Below are positions 17,342-25,979 of a stretch of DNA of 64,000 nucleotides, piece after piece (position 1 is the stretch's first letter; each line of letters opens with the position of its first letter). Source of the DNA: CAWGJF01 sp963715745 (GTDB lineage: Bacteria; Bacteroidota; Ignavibacteria; Ignavibacteriales; Ignavibacteriaceae); assembly GCA_963715745.1 (NCBI GenBank), contig OY970271.1, positions 3,782,001-3,846,000 of the forward strand, in the 5' to 3' direction. Both the position numbers and the translations under genes were made by a program. The notes below the pieces were generated by a model. The model saw only the letters and a list, made by a program, of their open reading frames with translations, had not been told where the DNA came from and made no database searches.

Positions 17342-17983
17342 TTATTTACCGATTAAGTTTTCTAAACCTCCCAAATTCATAAGATCAAATTTTTTATAAG
17401 AAGAAGGCACTTTAAACAGGTCATCACTTAGTTTCATCGGGGTGACTTCTTTTACGTTATATACACTTGTAACGTTTCTTCTTGTATCATGCTGAGTGAC
17501 TTGCAATGGAAAATATCCTGCATCAAGCACTTCAGATTGCCAGTCAGGCATTTCTTTTTGTTCATCCATAAAGAACATAAAAGCACCAAGCTCTTTTGTC
17601 ATCCAGGCTTCCCCCTTCATATCTTTCTGTGTAAAAAGAAATTTTTCACATTCGTAACCAAGAATACTTTTTGTTTCACCGGTTTTACTTATAGAACCTC
17701 CGCCTGAACCAGTACTCATTGGCATCATATCTGTTTCCATATACATTTTTTGTTCATCCATTATCACGTACATTTTAAATGCACGACTGTTAAAAAGTAT
17801 TGTTCCTCCTTTGTCGGGAACATCCATACGGAATTTTTTATCCTTAGCATAGTAGTTCATAGTTTGCATTTTACCTTGCTCTTCAACACTGAAGATTACT
17901 TTACCTTCAAATGCATCCTGTGCAATACTTTTCCCAATTAATAGTATAAGTACCAGAAAGTATGTTAGTTTTATCACTTTCAT
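17342..17983 (-). CDS. DUF4412 family exported protein
   Basis: A 213-residue protein with a signal peptide (MKVIKLTYFLVLILLIGKSIAQ) followed by a DUF4412-type beta-rich domain: AFEGKVIFSVEEQG, KDKKFRMDVP, MYVIMDEQKMYM, a glycine-serine linker, then ILGYECEKFLF and the conserved C-terminal FPLQV-like region with VTSVYNVKEVTPMKLSDDLFKVPSSYK. It probably faces the periplasm or cell surface. DUF4412 resembles LolA/LolB-type lipid-binding folds, which is a family-level idea only. It ends 79 bases from the barrel gene and starts 22 bases after the FG-GAP gene's stop, so the genes look co-transcribed. Confidence 0.78.
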   Translation of the reverse strand: MKVIKLTYFLVLILLIGKSIAQDAFEGKVIFSVEEQGKMQTMNYYAKDKKFRMDVPDKGGTILFNSRAFKMYVIMDEQKMYMETDMMPMSTGSGGGSISKTGETKSILGYECEKFLFTQKDMKGEAWMTKELGAFMFFMDEQKEMPDWQSEVLDAGYFPLQVTQHDTRRNVTSVYNVKEVTPMKLSDDLFKVPSSYKKFDLMNLGGLENLIGK

Positions 17984-18005
17984 AATTTGCTCCTGTTTTT
18001 TTTAA

Positions 18006-19928
18006 TTATTTGAGTAAAATCATTTTTCTTGTTTGAATAAAATTTCCGGCCTTCATTCTGGCGATGTAAAAACCGCTTGGAAGATCATCTCCATTAAAAT
18101 CTATTTTGTAATCACCCCCGGGATAATTGTCATTCGCCAGCGTAGCTACTTCATTCCCGAGAATGTCAAAAACTTTAAGCTTAACAAATGATTCCTGCGG
18201 AATTGAGAATTCAATTGTAGTAGATGGATTGAACGGATTAGGATAATTTTGAAATAACTCAAATAGTTGGGGGACTGTTTCTACCTCAACTATTTCTGTA
18301 TATTCAAATGAACCATCAAAGTCTATCTGCTTTAATCTGTATTGAAATTTAGTTCCTCCGGAAAAAAGATCGTTATCAACATAGCTGTATTCTTTAGGTG
18401 AGGTAGAGCTGCCGTTTCCCTCAATAAAGGCTAAACTTTGCCACTCACTTTTGTTTATACTTCTTTCAACATTAAAACCTTTATTATTAAGCTCGCTTGC
18501 AGTTTCCCAATGTAGAGTAATCTTGTTCTGATTGTAGGTAGCACTAAAAGATGTGAGTTCAACTGGTATGACTGGAGAAGACAAATACAGATATGCTTTT
18601 CCCGCATCTGTCCCGGCGAAATCATTATAAGGTGCTCCAACCATAATATCAGAAATACCATCGCCATTTACATCACCAGGAGTAGCTACTGAGTGTCCGA
18701 AAAAATCTCCTTCAGCCTCGCCGGTAAATATCCAATCTGCTGTACTGTCCATATTAGTTCCACCAAAATAAACGTAAGCCCTGCCGGCATTACTACCACC
18801 AGCGTCATTTAGATATGCGCCTACAATTATATCTCCAAATCCATCTCCATTAACATCTCCTACAGATGCAACTGAAGAACCAAATTGATCTTCACTAGCT
18901 TCGCCTGTAGATATCCAATCTGCTATGCTATCCATATTCGCAGCACCAAAATAAACGTAAGCTCTCCCCGCATTCATTCCGCCTGCATCATTATTAATGG
19001 ATCCTATGATTACATCACTAAATCCATCTCCGTTAACGTCACCAGCGGATGATACGGAATAACCGAAGCGATCAGATATCATTTCGCCGTTCATCACAAC
19101 GTCTGCGGTACTATCCATAACTACACCTCCGAAATATAAATACGCTTTACCTGCAAATGTTGTCGAAGAATTGTATGCCCCTCCTATTAATACATCAGCG
19201 AAGCCATCACCGTTTACATCTCCGGCAGAAGCAATTGAACTGCCAAAATATTGAAGCAGATTTTCACCAATCATTATGACATCCGGGATCGTATCCATCA
19301 ATGAACCTCCATAATAAATATAGGCAATACCAGTACCGATATTATCAGAAGGTGCTGATGCTAAAACATCGTCATAGCCATCCCCGTTAACGTCTCCAGC
19401 ACCAGCAACACACTTACCAAAAAAGTTGTATGGAGTTGTTCCTGTCATAATTATATCTGCTGTATCATCCATTAATTCGCCGCCATAATAAATATATACT
19501 CTTCCTGCAGCTGTACCGCCGGCACTATTTTCCTGAGCTCCAACAATCACATCATCATAACTATCGCCATTAACATCACCAGCAGATGCTACAGAAATTC
19601 CAAAAATATCACCGGCAGCTTCTCCTGTCAAAATCACATCAGCGATACTATCCATTGCTGTCCCGCCGAAATAAATGTAAGCTCTACCGGCGTTTACTCC
19701 TCCCGCATCATTAAAAGGTGCACCGATAATTATATCTTCATAACCATCTCCGTTTACATCACCAGCCGATGAAACTGTTACACCAAAAAGATCAACACCG
19801 ACTTCTCCAATGAAGGTTAGTTCTGTTAGTTCCCCGAAAAATTGGTTGTTATTATTATTAACAACTTGTGAAAACAAATTGTAAGTGGTTAGTAATATTA
19901 AAATCAAAAATACTTTAGTCGGTTTCAT
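18006..19928 (-). CDS. T9SS cargo: FG-GAP (integrin alpha-like) seven-bladed propeller
   Basis: A 640-residue secreted protein. A signal peptide (VFLILILLTTYNLFSQ) is followed by seven FG-GAP repeats of about 60 residues, each with ASAGDVNGDG(Y/F)xDxxxGA, a calcium-binding loop like those of integrin alpha subunits, and GRAYIYFGG. Seven repeats make one closed propeller. Next comes a region typical of surface proteins (LTSFSATYNQNKITLHWETASELNNKGFNVERS, about 455-545), and last the T9SS type A sorting domain (NYPNPFNPSTTI to KKMILLK-like RKMILLK). Adhesion or ligand binding is likely. The C-terminal domain is nearly identical at DNA level to that of the next gene upstream. Confidence 0.9.
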   Translation of the reverse strand: MKPTKVFLILILLTTYNLFSQVVNNNNNQFFGELTELTFIGEVGVDLFGVTVSSAGDVNGDGYEDIIIGAPFNDAGGVNAGRAYIYFGGTAMDSIADVILTGEAAGDIFGISVASAGDVNGDSYDDVIVGAQENSAGGTAAGRVYIYYGGELMDDTADIIMTGTTPYNFFGKCVAGAGDVNGDGYDDVLASAPSDNIGTGIAYIYYGGSLMDTIPDVIMIGENLLQYFGSSIASAGDVNGDGFADVLIGGAYNSSTTFAGKAYLYFGGVVMDSTADVVMNGEMISDRFGYSVSSAGDVNGDGFSDVIIGSINNDAGGMNAGRAYVYFGAANMDSIADWISTGEASEDQFGSSVASVGDVNGDGFGDIIVGAYLNDAGGSNAGRAYVYFGGTNMDSTADWIFTGEAEGDFFGHSVATPGDVNGDGISDIMVGAPYNDFAGTDAGKAYLYLSSPVIPVELTSFSATYNQNKITLHWETASELNNKGFNVERSINKSEWQSLAFIEGNGSSTSPKEYSYVDNDLFSGGTKFQYRLKQIDFDGSFEYTEIVEVETVPQLFELFQNYPNPFNPSTTIEFSIPQESFVKLKVFDILGNEVATLANDNYPGGDYKIDFNGDDLPSGFYIARMKAGNFIQTRKMILLK

Positions 19929-20025
19929 AATATTTCCTCTTTAATTAAATTGTTGTAATTAACAGTATCCGAATACATCTTATAATCCTTCAATAACTCT
20001 TAACATTTGATTTAATAATTGAAAG

Positions 20026-21261
20026 TTATTTCAGAAGCAGCATCTTTTTTGTTTGAACAAAATCTCCTGCTGTTAATCTTGCGATGTAAAAACCGCTTGG
20101 AAGATTATCTGCATTAAAATCAGTTTTATATGTACCAGCAGCATAATTGTTTTTAGCTAAAGTGACTACTTCATTTCCAAGAACATCAAAAACTTTAAGT
20201 TCAACAAATGATTCCTGTGGAATTGAGAATTCAATTGTAGTAGATGGATTGAACGGGTTGGGATAATTTTGCGACAGAGAAAATTTTTGCGGCATGTTAT
20301 CAGAAGTTGAAATCACATCCGTCAAATAGTCTGTTAACGGACGTTCCCAGGCACCTTGAAATAAAGTCCCCGCATACAAAGTTGTACTTGACTTTTCAAG
20401 AACATGGACATCAGTAAAAGAATTTGGTAAACCGTCATCACTTTCTTCCCACGTTATTCCATTATTTGTGGAAACATATATACCGTATCCACCTGTTCCT
20501 GCAATAATATTCACTTGATGAACTGCGATGGAATAGACAATTTTATCTGAAAGTGTTGCTGAACTAATATCAGTCCAGTTCGCACCATTATCATTAGAGA
20601 TAAAAACCCCCGCGCTCGTTCCTGCATAAAGAGTATTGTTTGAAAATGTAAGCGCATAAATATTATCTTCTGTAAGCCCTGAATTAACTGCCGACCAGTT
20701 ACCACCATTATTGGTCGTAACAAAAACTCCACTATCCGTTCCGGCAAAAAGATTGCTTCCTAAAACTGCTAGTGAGTAAACTTCGTAGTCAGTCAATCCG
20801 ATATATGTCCAATTGTTACCATTATTGTTAGAAAGAAAAACTCCGCCACCTGTAACGCTATAACGTGCACCTGCAAAAATATTGGATCCGGAACTAGCGA
20901 GAGTATTTATAAATAGAACTGATAATCCGTTATTTACTTCTACCCAATTCGAACCATAATCAGTCGAGCGAAAAATTCCCCCAAACGATGTTCCGGCAAA
21001 TAAATTTGAACCTGAAAATTTAAGTGCAGTAACATCAGTATTAGTTAAACCAGAATTGACCTGCGACCAACTCGAACCGTTATCAGTCGATCGATATACT
21101 CCGCCCAGGCTTGTTCCAATAAATATTTGAGGTTCAGCAGTTGTGATCGCCTGTACATATCCACCAAAAGGACACCCGGTATCAACCCACTGGGCGTTTG
21201 TACTACTAATTAACAAGAGGATGTTTATTAGAACAGCGAATAGAATATTTTTTAATTTCAT
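20026..21261 (-). CDS. T9SS cargo: BNR/YCF48-like propeller protein
   Basis: A 411-residue secreted protein from the ATG at 21261, which has GGAG eight bases upstream; an in-frame ATG four codons earlier lacks this. The signal peptide (KLKNILFAVLINILLLISSTNAQ) precedes seven or so repeats built on STDNGSSWSQVNSGLTNTDVTALKFSGSNLFAGT-like units, of the BNR/photosystem II stability (YCF48-like) propeller type. The C-terminal T9SS sorting domain runs from NYPNPFNPSTTI to KKMLLLK. No catalytic residues stand out. It is followed closely by the FG-GAP gene and preceded by the VCBS gene, 43 bases away, as part of the same transcription unit. Confidence 0.88.
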   Translation of the reverse strand: MKLKNILFAVLINILLLISSTNAQWVDTGCPFGGYVQAITTAEPQIFIGTSLGGVYRSTDNGSSWSQVNSGLTNTDVTALKFSGSNLFAGTSFGGIFRSTDYGSNWVEVNNGLSVLFINTLASSGSNIFAGARYSVTGGGVFLSNNNGNNWTYIGLTDYEVYSLAVLGSNLFAGTDSGVFVTTNNGGNWSAVNSGLTEDNIYALTFSNNTLYAGTSAGVFISNDNGANWTDISSATLSDKIVYSIAVHQVNIIAGTGGYGIYVSTNNGITWEESDDGLPNSFTDVHVLEKSSTTLYAGTLFQGAWERPLTDYLTDVISTSDNMPQKFSLSQNYPNPFNPSTTIEFSIPQESFVELKVFDVLGNEVVTLAKNNYAAGTYKTDFNADNLPSGFYIARLTAGDFVQTKKMLLLK

Positions 21262-21303
21262 TTTGATCTCCATCTTAATTGAAAATGTTTTCGAATCATT
21301 TTG

Positions 21304-22698
21304 TTATTTAATCAGAATCATCTTCTTTGTCTTCACAAAAGTTCCGGCGCGAAGAGTATAGAAGTAAATTCCACTTGAGAGACCTGCAGCATTAAACGTA
21401 ACAGTATAAACTCCCTGATCTTTTTCTTCATTCACAAGTGACAGAACTTCTATTCCAAGTATATCTATGACTTTTATTTCTACAATATTTTTTGCCTGAA
21501 TTGAATATTGAATGGTTGTTGTCGGGTTGAAAGGGTTAGGATAATTTTGTTTTAAACTGAATTCTGTTGGTATTTCGTTTGAACCTGATTCAACCCCCAC
21601 AATGCTGAGGTTTTCATACCAATTTATTTCACTGTCGAGAGCCGAAGCAGAAAGTACATCCATATCTCCATCTCCATCAACATCACCGGCTAATACACTT
21701 ACAGCTTTTACTGCATCAGTAGAGATAATGTGTGTAGTAAAATTTTCATCTCCATCATTCTCATACCAGGCAATTGTATTATCATCTCTTGAAGCGGAAA
21801 GTACATCAATATCAGTATCTCCATCAATATCCGCGGCGTATACTGAGTAAGCATAATTTACTGAAGTTGTAATAACATGCGTTATAAAATTTTCGCTGCC
21901 GTCATTTTCATACCAGGCAATTTTATTCTGATTTTGGTAACCGCCAGCGGACAGCACATCAATATCAGTATCACCGTCAACATCAATAGCAAATACGTGA
22001 CGTGCACGAATTGCTTCTGTTGAGATTATATGCTCTGAAAAATTTTCACTTCCATCATTTTCGAACCATGATATTTTATTATCAAGAGATGATGCACAAA
22101 GAACATCGATATCAGTGTCACCATCAACATCAATAGCAAAAACAGATTGTGGACTGTCAACATAATTGGAAATTACGTGTGATGTAAAGTTTTCATTTCC
22201 ATCATTTTCATACCAAAATAATCTATCGTTAAATGGCGAAGTAGCCAGAACATCTCCATCACCATCGCCATCAAGATCGATAGCAAATACAGAGGATCCT
22301 TGATTAGCATTCGTTGCTATTGAATGATAAGTAAAATTCTCATTACCATCATTTTCCATCCAGGCTACTTCATCATCTCTGTTTGATACTGACAATATAT
22401 CCATATCGCCATCAGTATCAACGTCAAATACATAAACCGAAAAAGGTCCATCTGCTTCTTCCGTTATCAGATGTTCAGTAAAGTTTCCATTGCCATCATT
22501 CTCGTACCAGTAAACTTTATTAGTTACAAAAAGTGCGGCAACTACATCCAGATCTCCGTCACCGTCTATATCTTCAACATAAATTTCTTCTACATTAGGC
22601 GCATTAAAAGTAATTGTATGTGATGTGAATTGTATTTGAGCAAATAATGGAGTTGAAGACCACAGTAGAGTTGTCAATAAAATCGAAAATAATTTCAT
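21304..22698 (-). CDS. T9SS cargo: VCBS/FG-GAP repeat protein
   Basis: A 464-residue secreted protein. After the signal peptide (MKLFSILLTTLLWSSTPLFAQ) there are seven repeats of about 50 residues with the pattern D(I/V/L)DGDGDxDVL(S/A)AS...WYENDGxENFTxHxI. The acidic loops are calcium sites and the whole is probably one seven-bladed propeller. A T9SS type A sorting domain closes the protein (NYPNPFNPTTTI to KKMILIK). Proteins of this type often bind glycans or act as adhesins; none of that can be shown here. It sits between the papain-like protein gene and the BNR gene. Confidence 0.9.
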   Translation of the reverse strand: MKLFSILLTTLLWSSTPLFAQIQFTSHTITFNAPNVEEIYVEDIDGDGDLDVVAALFVTNKVYWYENDGNGNFTEHLITEEADGPFSVYVFDVDTDGDMDILSVSNRDDEVAWMENDGNENFTYHSIATNANQGSSVFAIDLDGDGDGDVLATSPFNDRLFWYENDGNENFTSHVISNYVDSPQSVFAIDVDGDTDIDVLCASSLDNKISWFENDGSENFSEHIISTEAIRARHVFAIDVDGDTDIDVLSAGGYQNQNKIAWYENDGSENFITHVITTSVNYAYSVYAADIDGDTDIDVLSASRDDNTIAWYENDGDENFTTHIISTDAVKAVSVLAGDVDGDGDMDVLSASALDSEINWYENLSIVGVESGSNEIPTEFSLKQNYPNPFNPTTTIQYSIQAKNIVEIKVIDILGIEVLSLVNEEKDQGVYTVTFNAAGLSSGIYFYTLRAGTFVKTKKMILIK

Positions 22699-22752
22699 AA
22701 GTTTTAATTCCTTGAAGCATTAATAAAAAAATTAGTAATCAACTCAGTGCCT

Positions 22753-25656
22753 TTATTTTAGGATCAACATTTTCTTTGTCTTTACAAAATTCCCTGATTG
22801 CATTCTGTAGAAGTAAATTCCGCTTGATAATCCGGAAGCGTTGAATGTTACAGAGTAAACACCTCTGAATTTTTCTTCATTTACAAGAGTAAGAATTTCT
22901 TTCCCAAGTATATCATAGACTTTTATTTCAACATTGCTCCTTTGTGGTACTGAATATTTAATTGTAGTTGTTGGGTTAAACGGATTGGGGTAATTCTGCG
23001 CAAGGTTATAACTATCCGGTGAAAGCAGCGAACCCTCATCCTCAATATTTGTCGCTTGATTTTTTACAAAAATCGTATCATCAAATGTCCCATCATTTCC
23101 CAGGTCAATGAAGATAGAAACAGGTTCATTATTTAAGTCAGTCCATTCGGGAACTATTTGATGAGCTGAGTTTTGGGCCATCGGAATGGACATATGAAAG
23201 AATACTGAACCCCCATTTGCAGATGCAAATCTGGCTTGTAAATCATAGCTCATAGCATCACCATAATTCTGAAATAGTAACTCATTTCGGTTTTTTTCTT
23301 GGAAATGAATTGAGTCACCGGATGAAACCTGAATATTATTTGTTACAAAGACCTTTTCACTTGTTGTATCTTCTCGAATTATAGCTTCAAAATTTATATT
23401 CTTAATTACTGGATCAGGATTAGTTATATTTATCCCGTTTTCGGAAAAATTTAGTTTATCAGATTGACTACTATTCGCACTAAATCTGCTATATGTGTAG
23501 ATGGTTGAATCAGTAAAAAATAAAACATAAGATGTAGTATCAACAAAGTTATTTAATTCAAGAGAGTAACTGTCTTCGGGTACATCATAACCAATCGGTG
23601 GATGAAAGCCACCTGTTAATGGTATTAAGGGAATAGCATCATTAATATTATTAAACCAAACGCTGTCCTGATAACCAATTTGTTCGCCGGTTCCCGATGT
23701 TATGATAATTTCAGCATTTGGTGTATTATTAATTTCTAATCTGGAAAATCCTGAATAGTCCGAAGTCGGCGAAGACAGCGAATTTTGTCTGTCAAGTGTT
23801 TGAATGGATAAGAAATCGGAATTATCCAAATTAAGCAAACAATGGGAAGAACCGGTTCCCCAGCCCAGTCCTGTGCTGTCTGACCAAGTATTAGCAACAG
23901 AATCAATAAAAATGAAATTATTTAGATCACCGGGTGCATTGCTATTATAAAGCTTTACATTAAATGTTGATGTATTGCCAATTCGTTCCATTTTATAAGG
24001 AACAACTGCGTGACCTCCAGAACCATTGTTATTCCAGAAACCCAAAGTTTTCCCATCAACATTATCCTGACCAAGCATTTGTTTTAATTCGCTTAACAAC
24101 TGACGAGGTGTGCTATTCCACTTTATGCTAACGTTGTTACTTGATTCTTTACCGTATTGATAATTTTGTAAAAGGTTTATTACATATCTTGTATCATCAT
24201 TTATGTCTTCGTCAAAAAGTTGATCGAAGGTTCCAATATATTGACTTAGAGTTTGCTCATTATAAAACCCGAATAAACTTGAAACTGCAAATCCAAAGCA
24301 AGAACCACCCCACCTTCCATATTTTGCTCTCCATTTTGTAGTCGCGGCAGAGTTATATATTGAGGGCGGGTCATCTGTATAACATTGTGAGATGCTAAAA
24401 ACATCAACGAACAAGGGCCAATCAGGAAAGTCAGAAGAGTAAGTAAGACTGAATGGACTTTGGTTAGGATATGCATTACCCGTTTTGGGGTCAGTACCGG
24501 AATAATTAAATTGCTGCCACCAAGACATTGGCCACTGATTTTCCGGGCAATTACAAAACGACCATCCATCCTGATCTGGTTCATACAATTCAAAATCATC
24601 ATTAACATCCAATCTTGTTAATTGCCAGGGTTTGATTTTGAAAATTTTGCTTAGAGCTGTATCCGGCGAGGAATCTACAATTTTTATTATTGACATTCTA
24701 GAAAGAAATGAATCGGGAACATTCCAGTAATATTGACCAACCAATGAAAAATAATTGCTATCAATTACTTCAAAATTCTCTCCATTATCCAAACTGTAAA
24801 ATAAATCAATACCACCTTCCCAATTTGCATAAACAATTAGGTTTGACTCCCCGGCAATCAGCACAGAAGAAGAATCCGGATAGTTAATTACTAAATCTAA
24901 TCCTGCACCACTAAACTCAGAATTCCAGGAATATTCATCAACATCAATTATCCCACTATTTGGCGGATTTGAACTGGAGGCGGATAAAGCGACTTGTACA
25001 CCATTAATTGCCAGAAATGAATAAGTAACACTGGTTATTCCGGCGATAGTAAGTGATTCTCTTATTCGTAATGCATCATAACTGACTCCACCGGGCATAG
25101 TCATAGTTCCATAAGCATCGACGATAACACTTAATGAAACATTCTCACTACTCAAAGGTGTGCCGTTAAGCAGAGTTGTTTGTAGATATGTCTCTGTCCA
25201 CTGGGAGTTAAAAGTCATCGGATCGATGTAGGTCTGTCTGGGGGGATCATTTTTAATTGTTAAGACGGTCCCTGGGAAAGCACTAATAGTTGTAGCGCTC
25301 CCATGATTATTAATAAAATTACTCAATGAAGAGTAAGTCCAGATTTCAGCATCATAACCTTGTGAAAAACCTTCGAAGTGTGTACAGATAGAAGTTCCGG
25401 GGAAATCGTTATAGTATGGTGTGGATGAAGGATTAACACTCGTAAAATCGACTGTCAAATTACTTTGAAGTGTTGAAAAATTCCAAATATTTCCTCCGCC
25501 CGGATTGCCGATATCGATGTTGGATTGTAAGGTATCCTGATGAATGATTGTGGCATTACCAACGGCAAATATTGCTTCAACATCCTCACCGGTTATAGTA
25601 ATTTGTGCAAACAATGAAAATGTTGACATAACCACAATAAGTAAAGTTAATCTCAT
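22753..25656 (-). CDS. T9SS cargo: large protein with papain-like Cys/His/Asn motif set
   Basis: A 967-residue secreted protein. The signal peptide (MRLTLLIVVMSTFSLFAQ) is followed by beta-rich regions (20-345). A central domain follows with KYGRWGGSCFGFAVSS (Cys453), then GSGGHAVVPYKMERIG (His549), then KLYNSNAPGD (Asn571 or Asn573). The order Cys, His, Asn with small residues around Cys and His is that of C1/C39-like peptidases or transglutaminase-like enzymes. Further beta domains follow to about 885, then a T9SS type A sorting domain. The linker EYSWNSEF...VNDDFELYEPDQDGWSF lies before the catalytic region. Peptidase activity is inferred, and no pro-domain is obvious. The flanking genes are other T9SS cargo. 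Confidence 0.72.
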   Translation of the reverse strand: MRLTLLIVVMSTFSLFAQITITGEDVEAIFAVGNATIIHQDTLQSNIDIGNPGGGNIWNFSTLQSNLTVDFTSVNPSSTPYYNDFPGTSICTHFEGFSQGYDAEIWTYSSLSNFINNHGSATTISAFPGTVLTIKNDPPRQTYIDPMTFNSQWTETYLQTTLLNGTPLSSENVSLSVIVDAYGTMTMPGGVSYDALRIRESLTIAGITSVTYSFLAINGVQVALSASSSNPPNSGIIDVDEYSWNSEFSGAGLDLVINYPDSSSVLIAGESNLIVYANWEGGIDLFYSLDNGENFEVIDSNYFSLVGQYYWNVPDSFLSRMSIIKIVDSSPDTALSKIFKIKPWQLTRLDVNDDFELYEPDQDGWSFCNCPENQWPMSWWQQFNYSGTDPKTGNAYPNQSPFSLTYSSDFPDWPLFVDVFSISQCYTDDPPSIYNSAATTKWRAKYGRWGGSCFGFAVSSLFGFYNEQTLSQYIGTFDQLFDEDINDDTRYVINLLQNYQYGKESSNNVSIKWNSTPRQLLSELKQMLGQDNVDGKTLGFWNNNGSGGHAVVPYKMERIGNTSTFNVKLYNSNAPGDLNNFIFIDSVANTWSDSTGLGWGTGSSHCLLNLDNSDFLSIQTLDRQNSLSSPTSDYSGFSRLEINNTPNAEIIITSGTGEQIGYQDSVWFNNINDAIPLIPLTGGFHPPIGYDVPEDSYSLELNNFVDTTSYVLFFTDSTIYTYSRFSANSSQSDKLNFSENGINITNPDPVIKNINFEAIIREDTTSEKVFVTNNIQVSSGDSIHFQEKNRNELLFQNYGDAMSYDLQARFASANGGSVFFHMSIPMAQNSAHQIVPEWTDLNNEPVSIFIDLGNDGTFDDTIFVKNQATNIEDEGSLLSPDSYNLAQNYPNPFNPTTTIKYSVPQRSNVEIKVYDILGKEILTLVNEEKFRGVYSVTFNASGLSSGIYFYRMQSGNFVKTKKMLILK

Positions 25657-25680
25657 TATAACTCCTTGATAATTTTATAT

Positions 25681-25827
25681 TTAATAAAAGAAATCCAGCA
25701 GCCCTGTAAAAACCAAAGTGAGCAGAATTCCTATCATGATTGAAATTCCCACAATGATTTTTGTAACCAGTTTTTCTTTTTTCTGCATTTGTTCAGTAGT
25801 GTTTTCTATGCTAGATTTCTTTTCCAA
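25681..25827 (-). CDS. Small single-pass membrane protein (48 or 35 residues)
   Basis: A short frame fills most of the 323-base gap between the papain-like cargo gene and the hybrid kinase gene. From a TTG at 25827-25825 it encodes 48 residues (starting (M)EKKSSIENTTEQMQKK); from the ATG at 25788-25786 it encodes 35. It has a charged N-terminus and one hydrophobic helix (IIVGISIMIGILLTLVFTGLL) and ends in DFFY. Either start lacks a clear ribosome-binding site. The topology (charged head, one helix, short tail) is that of a real small membrane protein, but conservation must be tested. The rest of the gap shows nothing I can name. Confidence 0.4.
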   Translation of the reverse strand: MEKKSSIENTTEQMQKKEKLVTKIIVGISIMIGILLTLVFTGLLDFFY

Positions 25828-25979
25828 TTGGTTACTTCAATAATTATTTTAAAGATTCAAAGACTGGTGCAAAGGTAGAATAATGATGCAGTGTGTGCTA
25901 TCTGATTTGTTTCAACATTTTGTTGTTTTGTTACATAACGTAAAAAGATGTTATTTTAGCTGTTTTTTTAAGCTTTATT

